A DNA stretch of 64,000 bases from Cryptomeria japonica (GCF_030272615.1 NC_081414.1:814160569-814224568); one strand, 5' to 3'. Shown: positions 46,400 to 57,998, numbered from the stretch's first letter. Numbers and translations are program-made. Notes: a model not told the origin generated them from the sequence alone.

Positions 46400-47190
46400 C
46401 TTTGGGTCTTCGGGGTCCCGAGGTAAGCACAAAGGGGAGAAGGCTCGGAACTCTGGGGATCCGGGGTTCCAAGGTTAGGTCTATACAAACCTCCCAGAAC
46501 TCCGGAGTTTCGAGGTTCTGGGCTCATGGCTTGGGGCGATCCGAAACTCCGGGGATCCGGGGTGGAATGGAACGGGCACCCAGAACTCTGGGGATTTGGG
46601 GTGAAATGGAAGTTGCCCGGAACTCCAGGGATCTAGGGTTCCGAGTGGGAAAACTAGGGCACGCCAAAAAAACAAAACGCAAAAAACAAGCAACAAGAAA
46701 AATAAATCTAACCTAGAAAAACATCATGAGGGGAGAAAATTCACCAACCTGGTAAATCGAAAACCCAAAAAAAATACCAAGAGAGAGCTCGAAGGTTCGG
46801 AGGTTCACGACTTGGGGCCTGGGAGGAGAAGCTCTGAATGCACAAATGAACTTAAAAATCTCATCATCTCTTATATATAGCCTCCCGAATCCTTCCGTAC
46901 AAAAACCATAAACACGATCTCGGGACTCCGGGGTCCCGGGGTTCCGAGGTCGACAGAAAGCACTAGAACAAAACCACCTCGGGACTCCGGGACTCCAGAG
47001 TTCCGAGGCCAAAAGACCCAAGACCTCGGGACTCCTGGGCTCCAAATTTTCGAGGTCGGAACAACAAGGACCTCGGGACTCCGAAGTTCCGAGGTCGGAA
47101 CAACAGCAAGACCTCAGGACTCTGGGACTCCAGAGTTTCGAGGTTGGAACAAAAAGGGACCTCGGGACTCCGGAGTTCCGAGGTAAAACC
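46400..47190. repeat. Array of GC-rich palindromic motifs (GGGACTCCGGAGTTCCGAGGT type), about 12 copies
   Basis: Copies of GGAACTCCGG(G/A)GTTCC- or GGGACTCCGGGGTCCC-like palindromes occur in two clusters. One covers 46404-46650, with looser spacing. The other covers 46919-47190, where GGGACTC-type starts fall at 46922, 46981, 47028, 47075, 47116 and 47164, about 47 bp apart, each unit closing with CCGAGGTC or similar. The surroundings are AT-rich. The clusters sit downstream and upstream of a TATA box on the minus strand. The minus-strand open frame over it (46713-47261) is a by-product of the repeat. Confidence 0.9.
46868..46880 (-). promoter_or_regulatory. TATA box between two palindrome clusters
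   Basis: The minus strand reads CTATATATAAGAG, a good plant TATA box, about 540 bp upstream of the ATG at 46327. If used, the 46404-46650 motif cluster would lie in the 5' leader and the 46919-47190 cluster in the upstream promoter. Confidence 0.55.
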
Positions 47191-47389
47191 AAAAAGAAGA
47201 AAAAAAGGGGGCCATATTTTGACTCAAGGAGACTAAATGGGGAAACAGATATGCTAGGCATAACAGTAATATTATAAAATTATTTCAAATTTAATTAGCT
47301 TATAATTTTTTAAATTAACGTTTTGAATCACACCATAATCTATAAAAATGAAAGAAAAATAGACCAAGACTTCCCTTGAAATATTACCC

Positions 47390-47900
47390 TGAACCAAATT
47401 GAACCCAAACCCTAAACTAAATCAATACTTAACTCCAACACTAAACCAAATCAAACCCTAACCCTTAATTGACCTCTTACCATAATCTTAATAAAATATC
47501 AAACCTAAATAAATTTTAACCCTAACCATGAACCAAAATCTACCATAAACCTAGCACTAAACCAAATTTAGCCCTAACCCTAAATCTAACTAAACAATAA
47601 ATCAAATTTAACCCTAACTCTAATCCTAATCCTAATCAAATCAAATTGAACCCTAACACAAAACCACTTTGAACCTTAATCCTATACCAAATTGAACTCT
47701 AACCCTAACACTAAACCAAATTGAACCCTAAGCTAAATTCTATTTGAAATCAAATTCAAACTTAGCCTATACTAAATTGAGCCTAAACCCTAAATCAAAT
47801 TAAACTTAAATCTTTAGGTGATGGATAATCTTGTTGAAGATATAGAAATAATAACCATGAAAACCAAATTTAACATTGAACCAAATTGAACCCTAACCTT
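47390..47900. repeat. Degenerate telomere-like CCCTAA region
   Basis: CCCTAA occurs about a dozen times (for example near 47412, 47455, 47520, 47574, 47652, 47728 and 47785), mixed with ACCAAATTGAA phrases. The plant telomere repeat is CCCTAAA. Order is too irregular for a functional telomere. It may be an old interstitial telomeric-like satellite. Confidence 0.6.
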
Positions 47901-48179
47901 GTTTTTTTTATAAACCATGATCGAAGCAGTAATATATTATTAATAATAAAGAGTTTTACAAAGTGTCTTCTTAAAAGAACAAGCTTATTGTCTATGCCCT
48001 ATATGGCAAACAAAATATATCAGCTATCTACATACTATCAACCATTAAAGCCTTCTGGTACTACTAAGCATGAATACATATACAAAATTTCATATAGTAT
48101 TTCTAAAAATAGAAAATGTCATCAGTCCTTATCTGGAATATGCACCCTAGAAGAAGAGCATCTTTTCCTATCCTTTCCC

Positions 48180-48783
48180 TTGCCTTTCAATATGTTCTTG
48201 TCCACAAATACATAGTCCCCATGAGGAGGGAGGGGTTGGCTGGCTATACACACGACCTCCTATTGGAGCTCACCGAGGCCTACTTAGTCCTACCTCTTCT
48301 TCCTTTGAGGCATTGGAGATTCCACCACCACCTCGACCTCTCTATCCTCAACCATATCTAGAGTCCAAGGAACATAGCCTTCCACGAGCATGTATTCCTT
48401 CCACCAATAACCCCCAGAGTAGGCTTCTTTCCAAGCCACATTTGCAGGAACTCTATGTTTCACATAATGCATGGCTTCCTCTCCTCAAATATCGTTGGAT
48501 CCTTCAAAACTAGAATAGGCTTTTTAGGAACCTGATTCCTATTCGCTCCAAAGTCCCGTGGGCCAGCCCTAGCCACATAGTCCTCTGGATAAGGAGTCGT
48601 AAGATCTCCATCCATATTATACACGACAAGATTCAAATCGCCTAGAATTTCTTTGCAAAATAGGGCACAACATATAAGGGTAGCCAAAAATTTAGGCAAC
48701 CCCATACTAAGAGAATGGAGACGAAGACCGCTAGAATATCGTGTTGACACAATAATGGTGCTCGTACTTGATGATATCCTCAC
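48180..48783 (-). pseudogene. Coding fragment of unknown family, frameshifted
   Basis: The minus strand reads MGLPKFLATLICCALFCKEI, LGDLNLVVYNMDGDL, VARAGPRDFGANRNQVPKKP and LVLKDPTIFEERK (48783-48460). After a frameshift near 48470 it continues HRVPANVAWKEAYSGGYWWK and EGYVPWTLDMVEDREVEVVV (48472-48290). The text is protein-like and continuous across the shift. I do not recognise the domain; a mobile-element accessory protein is likely given the setting. A TAG ends the second frame near 48290. Confidence 0.5.
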
Positions 48784-49260
48784 CCAGAACCTGTCGAGTT
48801 GCTCTATTAACTAAATCATCTTCCGACTCAAGAATTTACAGCCACCTTTTGTTCTTAATGGGTCCAAGGAAGGAAATTTGTCATTTTTCAAAGATTAATC
48901 GCAAAGTGGACTCCATAGCACTGAATTTTCAAAATAAAACTCTCAGCAAGATAACCTGATGCTTCTCGAGCACACAAAATAAAGGCCTTCACAAATCACT
49001 ATGAATCACTTCTTAATGGTGGTCGCGATATAAAAGCACATTCGCACATGTAGAATATATTAAGCTTACTAATTAATAATGAGGCTCGTGTCGTCATAAA
49101 GATGGGGATATTTGGCCATGATTTTTATGTCCAAGTTGGTATTGGAAATGAAATTTGAGTACGCTAAAATTAGTTATTTTTTGTTCTTATAATTGGAGGA
49201 TGACATCATAATAGCTTAAGGGACAGTCATTAATCATCGAGGCAAGTGCTGAGGTGGAAT
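48784..49260. other. Region between two minus-strand fragments, LINE-3 3' flank
   Basis: No gene seen. Part of it is probably the 3' untranslated tail of LINE-3, but no clear poly(A) tract (poly(T) on this strand) marks the end. Confidence 0.45.
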
Positions 49261-51215
49261 CATTACAAAGACGTTTTCTTAGTCAGCACCCCGATTAGCC
49301 AACCTATCTATGAGGCCATTTTATTCTCTATAAATGTGATTGATAGTGTAATTTGGGATGAAATCAATGATCGCCAACGCACGGGTTGGAAGACTTCTTA
49401 ACTTCCAATTCAGAGTATCTTTTGTTCTAATTGCATTGACGATTATTGTTTCAAGTCACTTTCAATATTCATGCTTGCAATGCCTAATGACCTACATATC
49501 AGTAATCCTTATATCAATCCATGAAATTATGCAACATTATTTGTGGCTTGTCCAAGGAAAATTGCTCTGGAAGCAACAACCTTACATAATGCATCCAACA
49601 CTAGATACACTAGGATTTCCTTGAGAAGTGCCATAAAATTTGAGCTTATACCATCCAAGATTCGGGGCCACCCAAGTATAATTTATTCTACCATCCATCT
49701 TATCCTTAGATGAATTCCCAAAGAAAGGGGGAATCCTGAGATCCTGCTAGTTCTTTCGTATTTGATTGTCCCATTCAGAGAACTAGCAATCTTTCCTGAC
49801 AACTTTCATATTTAAGTTGTTAACAACTTCAGTGATGGTTGCCTCGATTTTGATAAGGATCTTGCTTGAATCTATTTCCATGTCCTTGAAAATTCGTCTA
49901 TTCCTTTCTTTCCATAGTTCCCAAATCATGATAGAGGGGTTGCATATCCATAGGTTGCCAAACAAATTGTGTTTTTTGATAATAGGCCACACTTTGAACC
50001 ATGTCATAATATTTGAGGGTAAAGAAGTTGGCCAATTTAGCTTATTGAGAAGCCATTTCCAGTATTGTTGGGCATAGGGACATATAAGGAGAAGATGGTC
50101 ATATCCTTATTCCTCAGATTTGCATAACACACACTTAGAAGGACCTAAAAATGCAATTTTCCTAAATTGTTCTATCATAAGAATTCAGCCTTGTATAGCT
50201 GTTAGGCAAAGGAATCTACTTTTGGCAAGCACATCTTATCCCTGCATAGAGTGTGGGGAATGTCATCCTTTTTCTGCAAGGCTTCCTTATAAATCACCTA
50301 GAATCCCTCCTTGAAATTGTAGAGGCAACCCATGGATTTTGCCCAAATAATCCTATCATCACCTTCCCTAAAGGATAAAGATTTGTCATCCCATATATTC
50401 TTTAGCTTCTCCCAATCCGACATCCATATTATTTGAGGACTCTTTCCATCTCGCTCCCAAAGATGATTGGGAATCATCAATTACTACATAACACCTAATA
50501 GCTCTACCCCAATTCTGAATAAAAAAGTCCTTGCATGATTTGGTGTCCATTAAGGAATCAATTGAGGGATGGCCACCCCACGAGTCTTCCCAAAAGAGTG
50601 TAGATCTTCCATAAAAAATATCCCAAGAAATATGCCTGAGAAGGACCTTCCTGCTATCTAGTATGAAGTTCCAAATTCTAGATCCTTTAAGAGGGTTGGA
50701 TATTTTGAAAATTGCCAATCTATCTTCAACATTTAAATACTTGGCTTGGATAATCCCAACCCATTTTAGGTTCAGCCATGAGTATACCTTCCATGCTAGT
50801 TTATCCCCCAGGGCCATATTTTGCCAGATCAAATTTCTAATGCCTATCCCTCCATCCTCATTGGCTCTACAAATCTTTTCCAACGAGACGAGGGAAAATT
50901 TCATCTTCTCATAAACTCCTTGCCAATAGAATTTCCTCGTGATTTGTATGAGATTTTTGTTGACACCAATAGGTAGTGCTAGATAGGAAAGCATGTATAT
51001 TGGGATAGCAGATAAAACCGTTTTGAGAATTACCATCCTTCTTGGCCAAGAAAGCCATTTCCCCTTCCATGAGGACAATCTCCTTTCTAGTTTTTCATTA
51101 AGGGGTTCCCATAACTTGGAGCTTTGGATGCCTTTATCAATGGGAATAACTAAATATGTACAAGGTGTTAGACAATTCAAATAACCAGAAGACAACTGAG
51201 AGGGGGGGCATGAAT
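49261..51215 (-). mobile_element. 5'-truncated L1-type LINE (LINE-3): RT C-terminal part, zf-RVT, RNase H
   Basis: On the minus strand the copy begins within the RT thumb (YLVIPIDKGIQSSKLWEPLN, SSWKGKWLSWPRRMVILKTV, LSAIPIYMLSYLALP). It continues open to 50386 (279 codons). A zf-RVT domain (CVLCKSEE, then HLLLICPYAQQYWKWL, near 50040-50150) and a connecting segment (49783-50007) follow. A broken RNase H (GWYKLKFYGTSQGNPSVSSV, later NGLIDRLANRGAD near 49290) comes last; the first catalytic Asp position reads Tyr. ORF1 and endonuclease are absent, the usual result of incomplete reverse transcription. The break near 51215 abuts an unrelated repeat. Confidence 0.85.
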
Positions 51216-51813
51216 AAGTTGTCACAGATTACCGGAACCATTAGCAATTAAAACTTTAATACCGGAACCCAAAACATTAATACCGAAATAACAGTTAAAC
51301 CAATTAAGAATAAACAATAATAACATAATAAATACCATCCACACAACACCAAGATTTATACGTGGAAAACCCAGTAAAGGGAAAAACCACAGTGGGAAGC
51401 CTACCCACAGTCAAATAATACTTATGCAGTAAGTATGTGAATTACAATTGAGGAGCTTGCACTTGAAGGAAGGCCAATAGTCAGGTGAAAGCATAGTGAT
51501 GTGTCACACTGTAAGCTAAGTGCAAGCGAAAAATAAATCCTACTCAGTCGAGTAGGACTCAACCGAGTCTATGTGGCGCCACATGGTGCCTACGTGGAGA
51601 ATGGGTGGCAAGGTATTCTCGGCCCTACATATACCCGCTGACTGCACTTAGACCCCCATTTGCACAGTCCGAAATAGCTAGAGGAGGAGGGGGGCTAAGA
51701 AAGTCTTTTGGTCAAGCAAGGTAGAGCTGAAAGGCTTTTTTTGTTTTTTATTTTTTTATTTATTTTTAATTGTTTTAATAATTTATATGTATAGATTTTT
51801 AATTTTTTAATTA

Positions 51814-51820
<7 letters not shown>
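51216..51820. mobile_element. Probable LTR-element fragment, unclassified
   Basis: The text ACGTGGAAAACCCAGTAAAG followed by GGGAAAAACCACAGTGGGA (near 51361) is a phrase I associate with plant retroelement termini. A compact promoter-like part follows (TGGCGCCACATGGTGCC near 51572, ACATATACCC near 51627). No ORF. Boundaries are not defined. Confidence 0.35.

Positions 51821-51891
<71 letters not shown>
51821..51891. repeat. (AT)n tract
   Basis: About 70 bp of AT dinucleotide. Confidence 0.97.
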
Positions 51892-51893
<2 letters not shown>

Positions 51894-52149
51894 TTTTAAT
51901 TACATATAATTAAAAACATATACAACCAAAACATATGCAACCAAAAAGCATATACAACCAAAACATATACAACAAAAAAACATATACAACCAAATAAACA
52001 TATACTTACAAACAATATAAGAGAATATAATTTACAAACAATCTCTCTAATTACATTTAGGCATCCATGTATACCTTCCAAGAGTTTGGGAGATCTTTTA
52101 GTTTCATGGAGTATGAAAGAATATCATATTTAATAAAGGTAAGTTTAAT

Positions 52150-52690
52150 AAGATCATATTTGAGACACTTGGATAATGTCAAGGTTTTGGAAAAACATAC
52201 ACATAATTGGGAAGTAAATTGGACTATAGATCAACCCATCACCTTAAGATTGATCAACAAAAAGAGAGTGAACCAAATTCTCGAGGACTTGTGAACAAAA
52301 AGATGAGAACTTACTTACCATTAATTAAGTTTGCATATGATAACACTAACCATAAACACACTTCTCATTTCTTCATTGGAGGTTCGTAAGCTCAAGTATT
52401 GTATGCTTAACAAATAGGCTCAGACATGGTAGTTGTGGATCCAAATGAACTAGAAAAGATGAAAGACCAAACTTAGATTGATTATCAATTGGGAAATGTA
52501 GTGGATTTTTAGAAAATTTATAAATGAAAAAAATATATACATCAAAATATTCATGTATTGGAGAGAGTGTTTCTAATAAATTAGCCACTGACAAGCTTGA
52601 TTAATTTTTGTCTTCCAAACTTGCATATCACTTTGTGGAACCCTTTGAGATCCTAGAAGACTTTGGTGCAATAAATACTATATAGTGAGC
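52150..52690 (+). pseudogene. Ty3/gypsy integrase C-terminal remnant
   Basis: Fragments in shifting frames follow integrase order: SRFWKNIHIIG, LDYRSTHHLKIDQQK, KRVNQILEDL, TYLPLIKFAYDNTNHKHTSH, DPNELEKM, VLERVFLI and KLAYHFVEPFEILEDFGA. These correspond to the end of the catalytic core and the C-terminal domain that precedes the 3' end of gypsy pol. The rest of the element is not recognisable. It appears to be an old, isolated relic separate from the element at 55067. Confidence 0.7.
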
Positions 52691-53750
52691 TTCATCATTT
52701 CAACTTCTAATTATAACTTTAGTTATTTAAGTCTTGGCTCCATATATCCCCTACTTCTCTCAAGTTCTACCCCCAAATCATGATTCTAAATGTTGGTTCC
52801 CTCCCATTAATCATTATTTTGATTAGAATTCTTAGAAAATTTTAATAGCTTCATTGACATTTCGTAAATGTTTTGGGTCCTTTGATCTTTGGTTCAATCC
52901 TTTTGTGTGAGTTTGATTTTGTTTGTCATATTACCATGGTTTTGGGAGTAGGCTAGTGGGTTGATTTGATAACTATAAGGTAATGGGCTAGAAAATGGGA
53001 ATTTTTTTTTAACAAATATCCTAAAGGGGAGAATTTTCTATAGTTGGGGTAAAGATTTGAAGCACTTATAGACAGAATATTAACATGGTGTAAAAATGTG
53101 AAATGTAAAATTTTATATCTAGTCTTAAAATGTGCTTTTTTGTTCAGATACTTAAATGATAATCCAAGGTATTTAGGTAAAGAAATAAAAAATGTGATAT
53201 TTTTTAACTAGATTACATTTTACACTAATGAATTTGCTTATAAAAGCAAAATGAAAACCCTAGATAAAGTAAAAGGAACGTAATTGATGATTTATTAATA
53301 AATTAGATGATTTTCTATTTTACTCCAACATTATATACCTATTACAAAATTTTATATTTGAAGTATAATTATGCTAGAATGATTATTATTATTGATATTT
53401 GGCATAACTTTCTAGTTTAATAAGATGATCTCATAATCCTTATCTATAATGGTGTAGTCGCATATGCATATTATAATTTTTATGTTAAATAAGTTCATGT
53501 GTATGTTCATGTAATTTGTTTTGCAATGTAATCTTTAAGTTTCAATGTCTATAGGTTGTAGTTCATTTGATTCATTTTGTTTAAAATGTTTAACTCAAAC
53601 ATATTTGTACAATGTTTCATCTTGTTTGTGGCATACATTGTATATGATCTTGTTTTTAATTCAATTTAATGTATACATGCAGATTCACACATATATATAT
53701 TCATACATTTCACATCACATGTAGATAGCTTCTAGTGGTTCACAACATTT
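52691..53750. other. Intergenic AT-rich, no gene seen
   Basis: No supported ORF, RNA gene or repeat boundary. Confidence 0.55.
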
Positions 53751-53754
53751 TTCT

Positions 53755-55015
53755 TTTGACCAAAGTGTGCATCCTGATCCTCAGCAGAGCTCACGTAGGT
53801 CTGAAACTCCTGAGAGTACTCCTGCTCGTACTCAGAGTATTTTGAGAATGCAATCCTCTCTAGCATAGTTACAACAGACTTTAAATAACACTCATGTGTT
53901 GGCCAATAGAGATAAATTAGAATGTATTAGAGATGAGCTGATGCGTATGATCGAGCTTGTTCAATCATACAACCCATATGATGACCCTCACATTGAGCAT
54001 TTTTATAGGACTTTATCTCGCACTGTCTATGGCACGTTTAAATGGAAAATAATAGATAGAGATGTTTCTGCAGTGAATGTGAAATCCATGTTCCCATTTT
54101 ACATGGAAACGGTTGTGGTTAGAGGATATTGGGTCACTAGATGTGAGGATCCTATCGTCGCACCATTCATATATCCTAGATGGTTGGTGACATATCATAG
54201 GTGGTCACAGAAGGATGAGCTACCACAATATTTTTGTAAACAATTGTATGCAGAATTTCATCTAGGATATGATGTTGATTACACAGACTTTTCACGACAT
54301 GCTGGGTGGGGTAGGGGCAGATTTGCAGACAGATTTAGACACCATGATACACAACCTCCTAGTAAGAGGGCAATGGTATGTTAGAACCTTTTGGTTTTTT
54401 TGAAAGGTTTGGATTTGGTCACAGGTGGTGCTGGTGATATGGAAACTAAGGAGGCACGCGTTGGCATGTATTCTAGCATTGCCAACATTGCTACTTAGGT
54501 TGATGAGATGACTTCTGATCGTGTGGGGAGATATATGTTGTGTTCTCTTACTTCCCCTATTGTTGATGAGATGGATCCATTTTATGACCCATATATTCGT
54601 TATGTGCTACCGTTGCCTGCAGAGATCACACGTTTACCGAAGGATCGTCTGTTCCAGATGAGATCCTATTTAGTGAGTGATATTGTGGATGCTTATCAAG
54701 CTCTCTCTACATTACATGGGATCACTCCTCAACAGCTACCTGAGTTCATTGGATGAGTACTTTTGAGATCATCGACTAGTACTAGCCATGGTGGAGGAGA
54801 TTCAAAGTCTGGTAGTTCCAAGTAGGAGGATATTTTGATAACTCCTACAAGTCCCGAGACTGTAGTGCATCCTACACCACAGACTCTAGGGGTTCGGTGA
54901 TGAGGTTTTTCATCTCTTCCTATGGATGACTTTATTGATCTTGATGATGTGTCATTACACTCTTTGAAGATATTTGGCATTAGACGTCTATTCGAGAAGA
55001 TGAATAAGGTAAGAA
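53755..55015 (+). pseudogene. Unknown plant coding region with in-frame stops and a 3' splice donor
   Basis: One frame carries DPHIEHFYRTLSRTVYGTFK, VNVKSMFPFYMETVVVRGYW, VTRCEDPIVAPFIYPRWLVT and FHLGYDVDYTDFSRHAGWGR (to TAG at 54382). It continues in the same frame after a second TAG (54496) as YMLCSLTSPIVDEMDPFYDP and RLPKDRLFQMRSYLVSDIVD, stopping at TGA 54754. A shifted frame then gives MDDFIDLDDVSLHSLKIFGI and FEKMNK followed by GTAAGAAATTG, a good donor (near 55010). Residue use is clearly protein-like. No known domain recognised. It is cut off about 50 bp later by the LTR starting at 55067. Confidence 0.55.
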
Positions 55016-55202
55016 ATTGAAAATTTTGATTTTAACTTAGTTGTACATATAAAGTTTCTATGTATTTGTAGACTTATTAATCTGGCCACTTTCCTAAGTG
55101 AATATTTAATATTCATTTTTAACCCCATCCCCCTTATTAATTAAATTCTATTTAATTAATTTCTTCATATTCATCTATTTGATTAAATAAATTACTCAAT
55201 TT

Positions 55203-55207
55203 ATTTA
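55203..55207. repeat. Target-site duplication, left (ATTTA)
   Basis: ATTTA directly before the solo LTR is identical to 56662-56666 directly after it. Confidence 0.85.
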
Positions 55208-56661
55208 TGTAGTCACATAAATCTGTCCATTTTAATTAAATGAATATTTGCTATTTATTTGATTAAAAATCCACTAGCCATCAGTTAATTAAATTAATAT
55301 TTAATTAATTCATCTTCAAAACATTCTCCTATTAATTAAATAAATTATTCAATTTATTTTAATTAAATCATTATACAAAATTCACAATCAATTAAATAAA
55401 TAAATGCTATTTATTTAATTAAATCCCCCTTTTCCTCTTTTAAATAAATTAAACCAAACATTTATTTAAATCATTTATCACCCCCCACTTGCATTTTCCT
55501 ACAAATGCAACTGCACACATTTATTGAAATAAATTAATTTTATTTTAATAAAAATCCTATTTTCCCTCACCCACCAAACCCACTTGCAAATCTAATCCCC
55601 TTCTAGATTCTTCTAACCCCTTCCTAATTAGCGTAATCCATTCCCTAATTATTGTCACATTCCTAAGCAACTTGGAGTCATTTCTCAAAGACTTCAAAGT
55701 CTTTGAAAAGCATATAATGCTTTGTGTGTTCAATAATTTAACCTCCAAAGTCTTCCAAAACCACTAATGGCTCTTACATGACCATTAATGGCTCTTACAT
55801 AACCATTTACGGTTATTTCAACTTGCACTCATGGGTCTCCTCAAGCATTTATTGCTTTCAACATGGTTATCCCTTTTGCCTTTGCACAAGAGTTTATCTA
55901 TTGGATAAAAGCTTTATTCTTTGAATAAAGAATTTATCCATTCAACTAACCTTGACCTTAACTTCCAAGGTCATGTCAAGCATTTAATGCTTATTCCCTC
56001 TCCTCTCAACCTATCTCACATTGACACTTGTCATCCTGGGATTGGGTTGAAAGCCCTCACATGGATCTCAAATCATTCAATCCTGACCCTTGTTGAGATT
56101 ACTCAATCTCAACCATCCATTGCTCCATTTTACCTATAAATAGAGCTCACATTCCTCATTTTCAAATCCTCAAGCATCCTCAAACATTTAGCATTCTTAG
56201 CCATAATCCTGAAAACTTGTATGCATTTAAGCTATAGTGAATTCTAGAGAGCATTTAGCATAAACTACTAATATCTTGTCATTTTGGTTAAAATAAATCA
56301 TTTTTAGTATCAATAGCATAGTATTAGATTTTTATCCACATTTAGAGCAAATACTTCAATCTCAAACCTCCATAAGCATCCATAGTGCAAAAAGCTACTG
56401 AGAGCTACACTAGTTTGGAACTTGGAGAGGAGAGGAACAAAGGAGAAGGAGCCAAGAGTATGGTAGAAGGCATTTGGAGATGTCTTCTTGCATTTACATT
56501 CGTAGTTAAATGTTTTACTTTGTTCTTGGTGTCTCTTTTGATATGTCTGCTTAGGTTGATCTTTGGTTGAATAACACTAACCTTAATACTTATTTCTTGT
56601 TGTTTGTGTGTTATACTACCACAGGTTATGATCTAACACTTGCCCTTTTTGCAGAGCATCA
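55208..56661 (+). mobile_element. Solo LTR (copy B) nested in LTR copy C
   Basis: 1454 bp from TGTAGTCACATAAATCTG to GAGCATCA, aligning along its length with copy A at 1821-3260. It is flanked by ATTTA on both sides and has no primer site or PPT of its own. It is therefore the product of LTR-LTR recombination after an insertion into the older LTR C. The TATA box at 56135-56143 is intact. Confidence 0.9.
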
Positions 56662-56666
56662 ATTTA
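56662..56666. repeat. Target-site duplication, right (ATTTA)
   Basis: Partner of 55203-55207. The LTR C sequence resumes right after it (ATTAAGTTAACC). Confidence 0.85.
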
Positions 56667-57980
56667 ATTAAGTTAACCTAAGCCTTTTTTAGCCTTTGAT
56701 TAAATAAATCACTTTATTTAATTAATTCTCCTTTCTCCCTTTTTAATGAAATTTACATTTAATTAAATTGATCTTTGCAAATAAATAAATCTAATTTATT
56801 TATTTAAAAGCCCCCACTTGTATTTATGCAAGTTGCATCTATTTGATTGATATAAAGTAATTTTATTTTAATTAAAATCCTCCCTCATCCACTTGCAAAA
56901 GCCTACATCTCCCACTTGCCTCTAAACCCCTTCTAAATTCTTCTAATCACTTCCAATTTAGCCTAATCCATCTCCTAATTATTGTCACAATCCTAAGAAA
57001 AGAGAAGTCACTTCTCAAAGCCTTCAAAGTCTTTAAAAACCATTAAAGGTTTTATTTCCTCAACAAGTTAACCTCCAAAATCTGCCAGACTGTTTAAGGC
57101 TCTTACATAACCATTAATGGTTAACTCAACTTTCTTGCATGATTAGAGACTTTCTCTCTAACTCATCCCTCATCTAACCCAAGGGTCTCATCAAGTATTC
57201 ATGGATTTAACCTTGGTTATTTCTTTAACCCTTGCACAAGAGTTTACCTCTTGGGTAAAAGCTTTATCCAATGGATAACCCTAACCTAACCTTAACCCTT
57301 ACCTCCTAGGGTAACCTTCATGTCTTCTCAAGCATTTAATGCTTCTTTCATCTCCTCTCAAACAACCTCTTGTTGACAATTGTCACCATTTCATTGGTGA
57401 GAATTGTGAACATGGATTGATTAACTTTCAATCTTGGCTCTTGTTAAGATTATTCAATCTTGACCATCCATTGCCCTATTTTTCCTAAAAATAGAGCTCT
57501 CATTCACTCATTTTGATATCCAAGTCTTCATTCATCAAACTTATAGTATAATTAACTGAGCATTTTAGCCTCTCTTTGATAAATAATCTTAATAAGCATT
57601 TAGAAGCATTCTAATATCATAGAATATCCATGTTAGACTAGTATATCATTGCTAGGATAATTAGCTAATCTTATCATCATCTCTATGCTAGTTTAATCAT
57701 CATAGATTCAATAGAATGCATGTTAGGAATGCATTCATGCTTATAATCAAACATCACTAATTCTTGGAGTTGTCATTCCTAAGCCACTTTGCTCAGTGAT
57801 CTAAGAGCAAAGGCATTGATTTTAGGGATCTTGTGATATAGAGAACAATGGGACACCCCTTGGGAAGTTGAGCTATTTCAATATAGTTCCTATAACTTGC
57901 ACCAAGAGTCTCATTTGTGTGTGGGTCTTTTGAAACTGGACTTTTACATTTCTGTCGCACTCATTTCCCACACACATTTA

Positions 57981-57998
57981 TGGCACCCACCGTGGGGC
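57981..57998 (+). other. Primer-binding site, tRNA-Lys type
   Basis: TGGCACCCACCGTGGGGC is complementary to the 3' end of plant tRNA-Lys, with one mismatch (A where the tRNA complement has G, at the fifth base). It starts 4 bp after the CACACA end of LTR C. This marks the start of the internal region and confirms the plus orientation. Confidence 0.85.

Larger units (their letters stand above)
55067..57976 (+). mobile_element. 5' LTR (copy C) of a Ty3/gypsy element, split by a nested solo LTR
   Basis: The outer pieces are 55067-55207 and 56667-57976, together about 1451 bp, matching the lengths of copies A and B. It starts TGTAGACTTATTAATCTGG, a diverged form of the A/B start, and ends CACACA at 57976, 4 bp before the primer-binding site. 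The TATA box of A/B is degraded here (TAAAAATAG near 57486). The U5 end differs from A/B (CACACA against GCATCA), so it is a related subfamily. The element runs past the end of the window. Confidence 0.82.

Noticed and set aside
46713-47261. 182-codon minus-strand frame at the palindrome array
   Set aside because: The repeated SRGP/LWSPGVPR-like text follows the DNA repeat period; a by-product of the palindromes.
47390-47900. True telomere or chromosome end
   Set aside because: Repeats are irregular and interrupted, and ordinary sequence continues on both sides.
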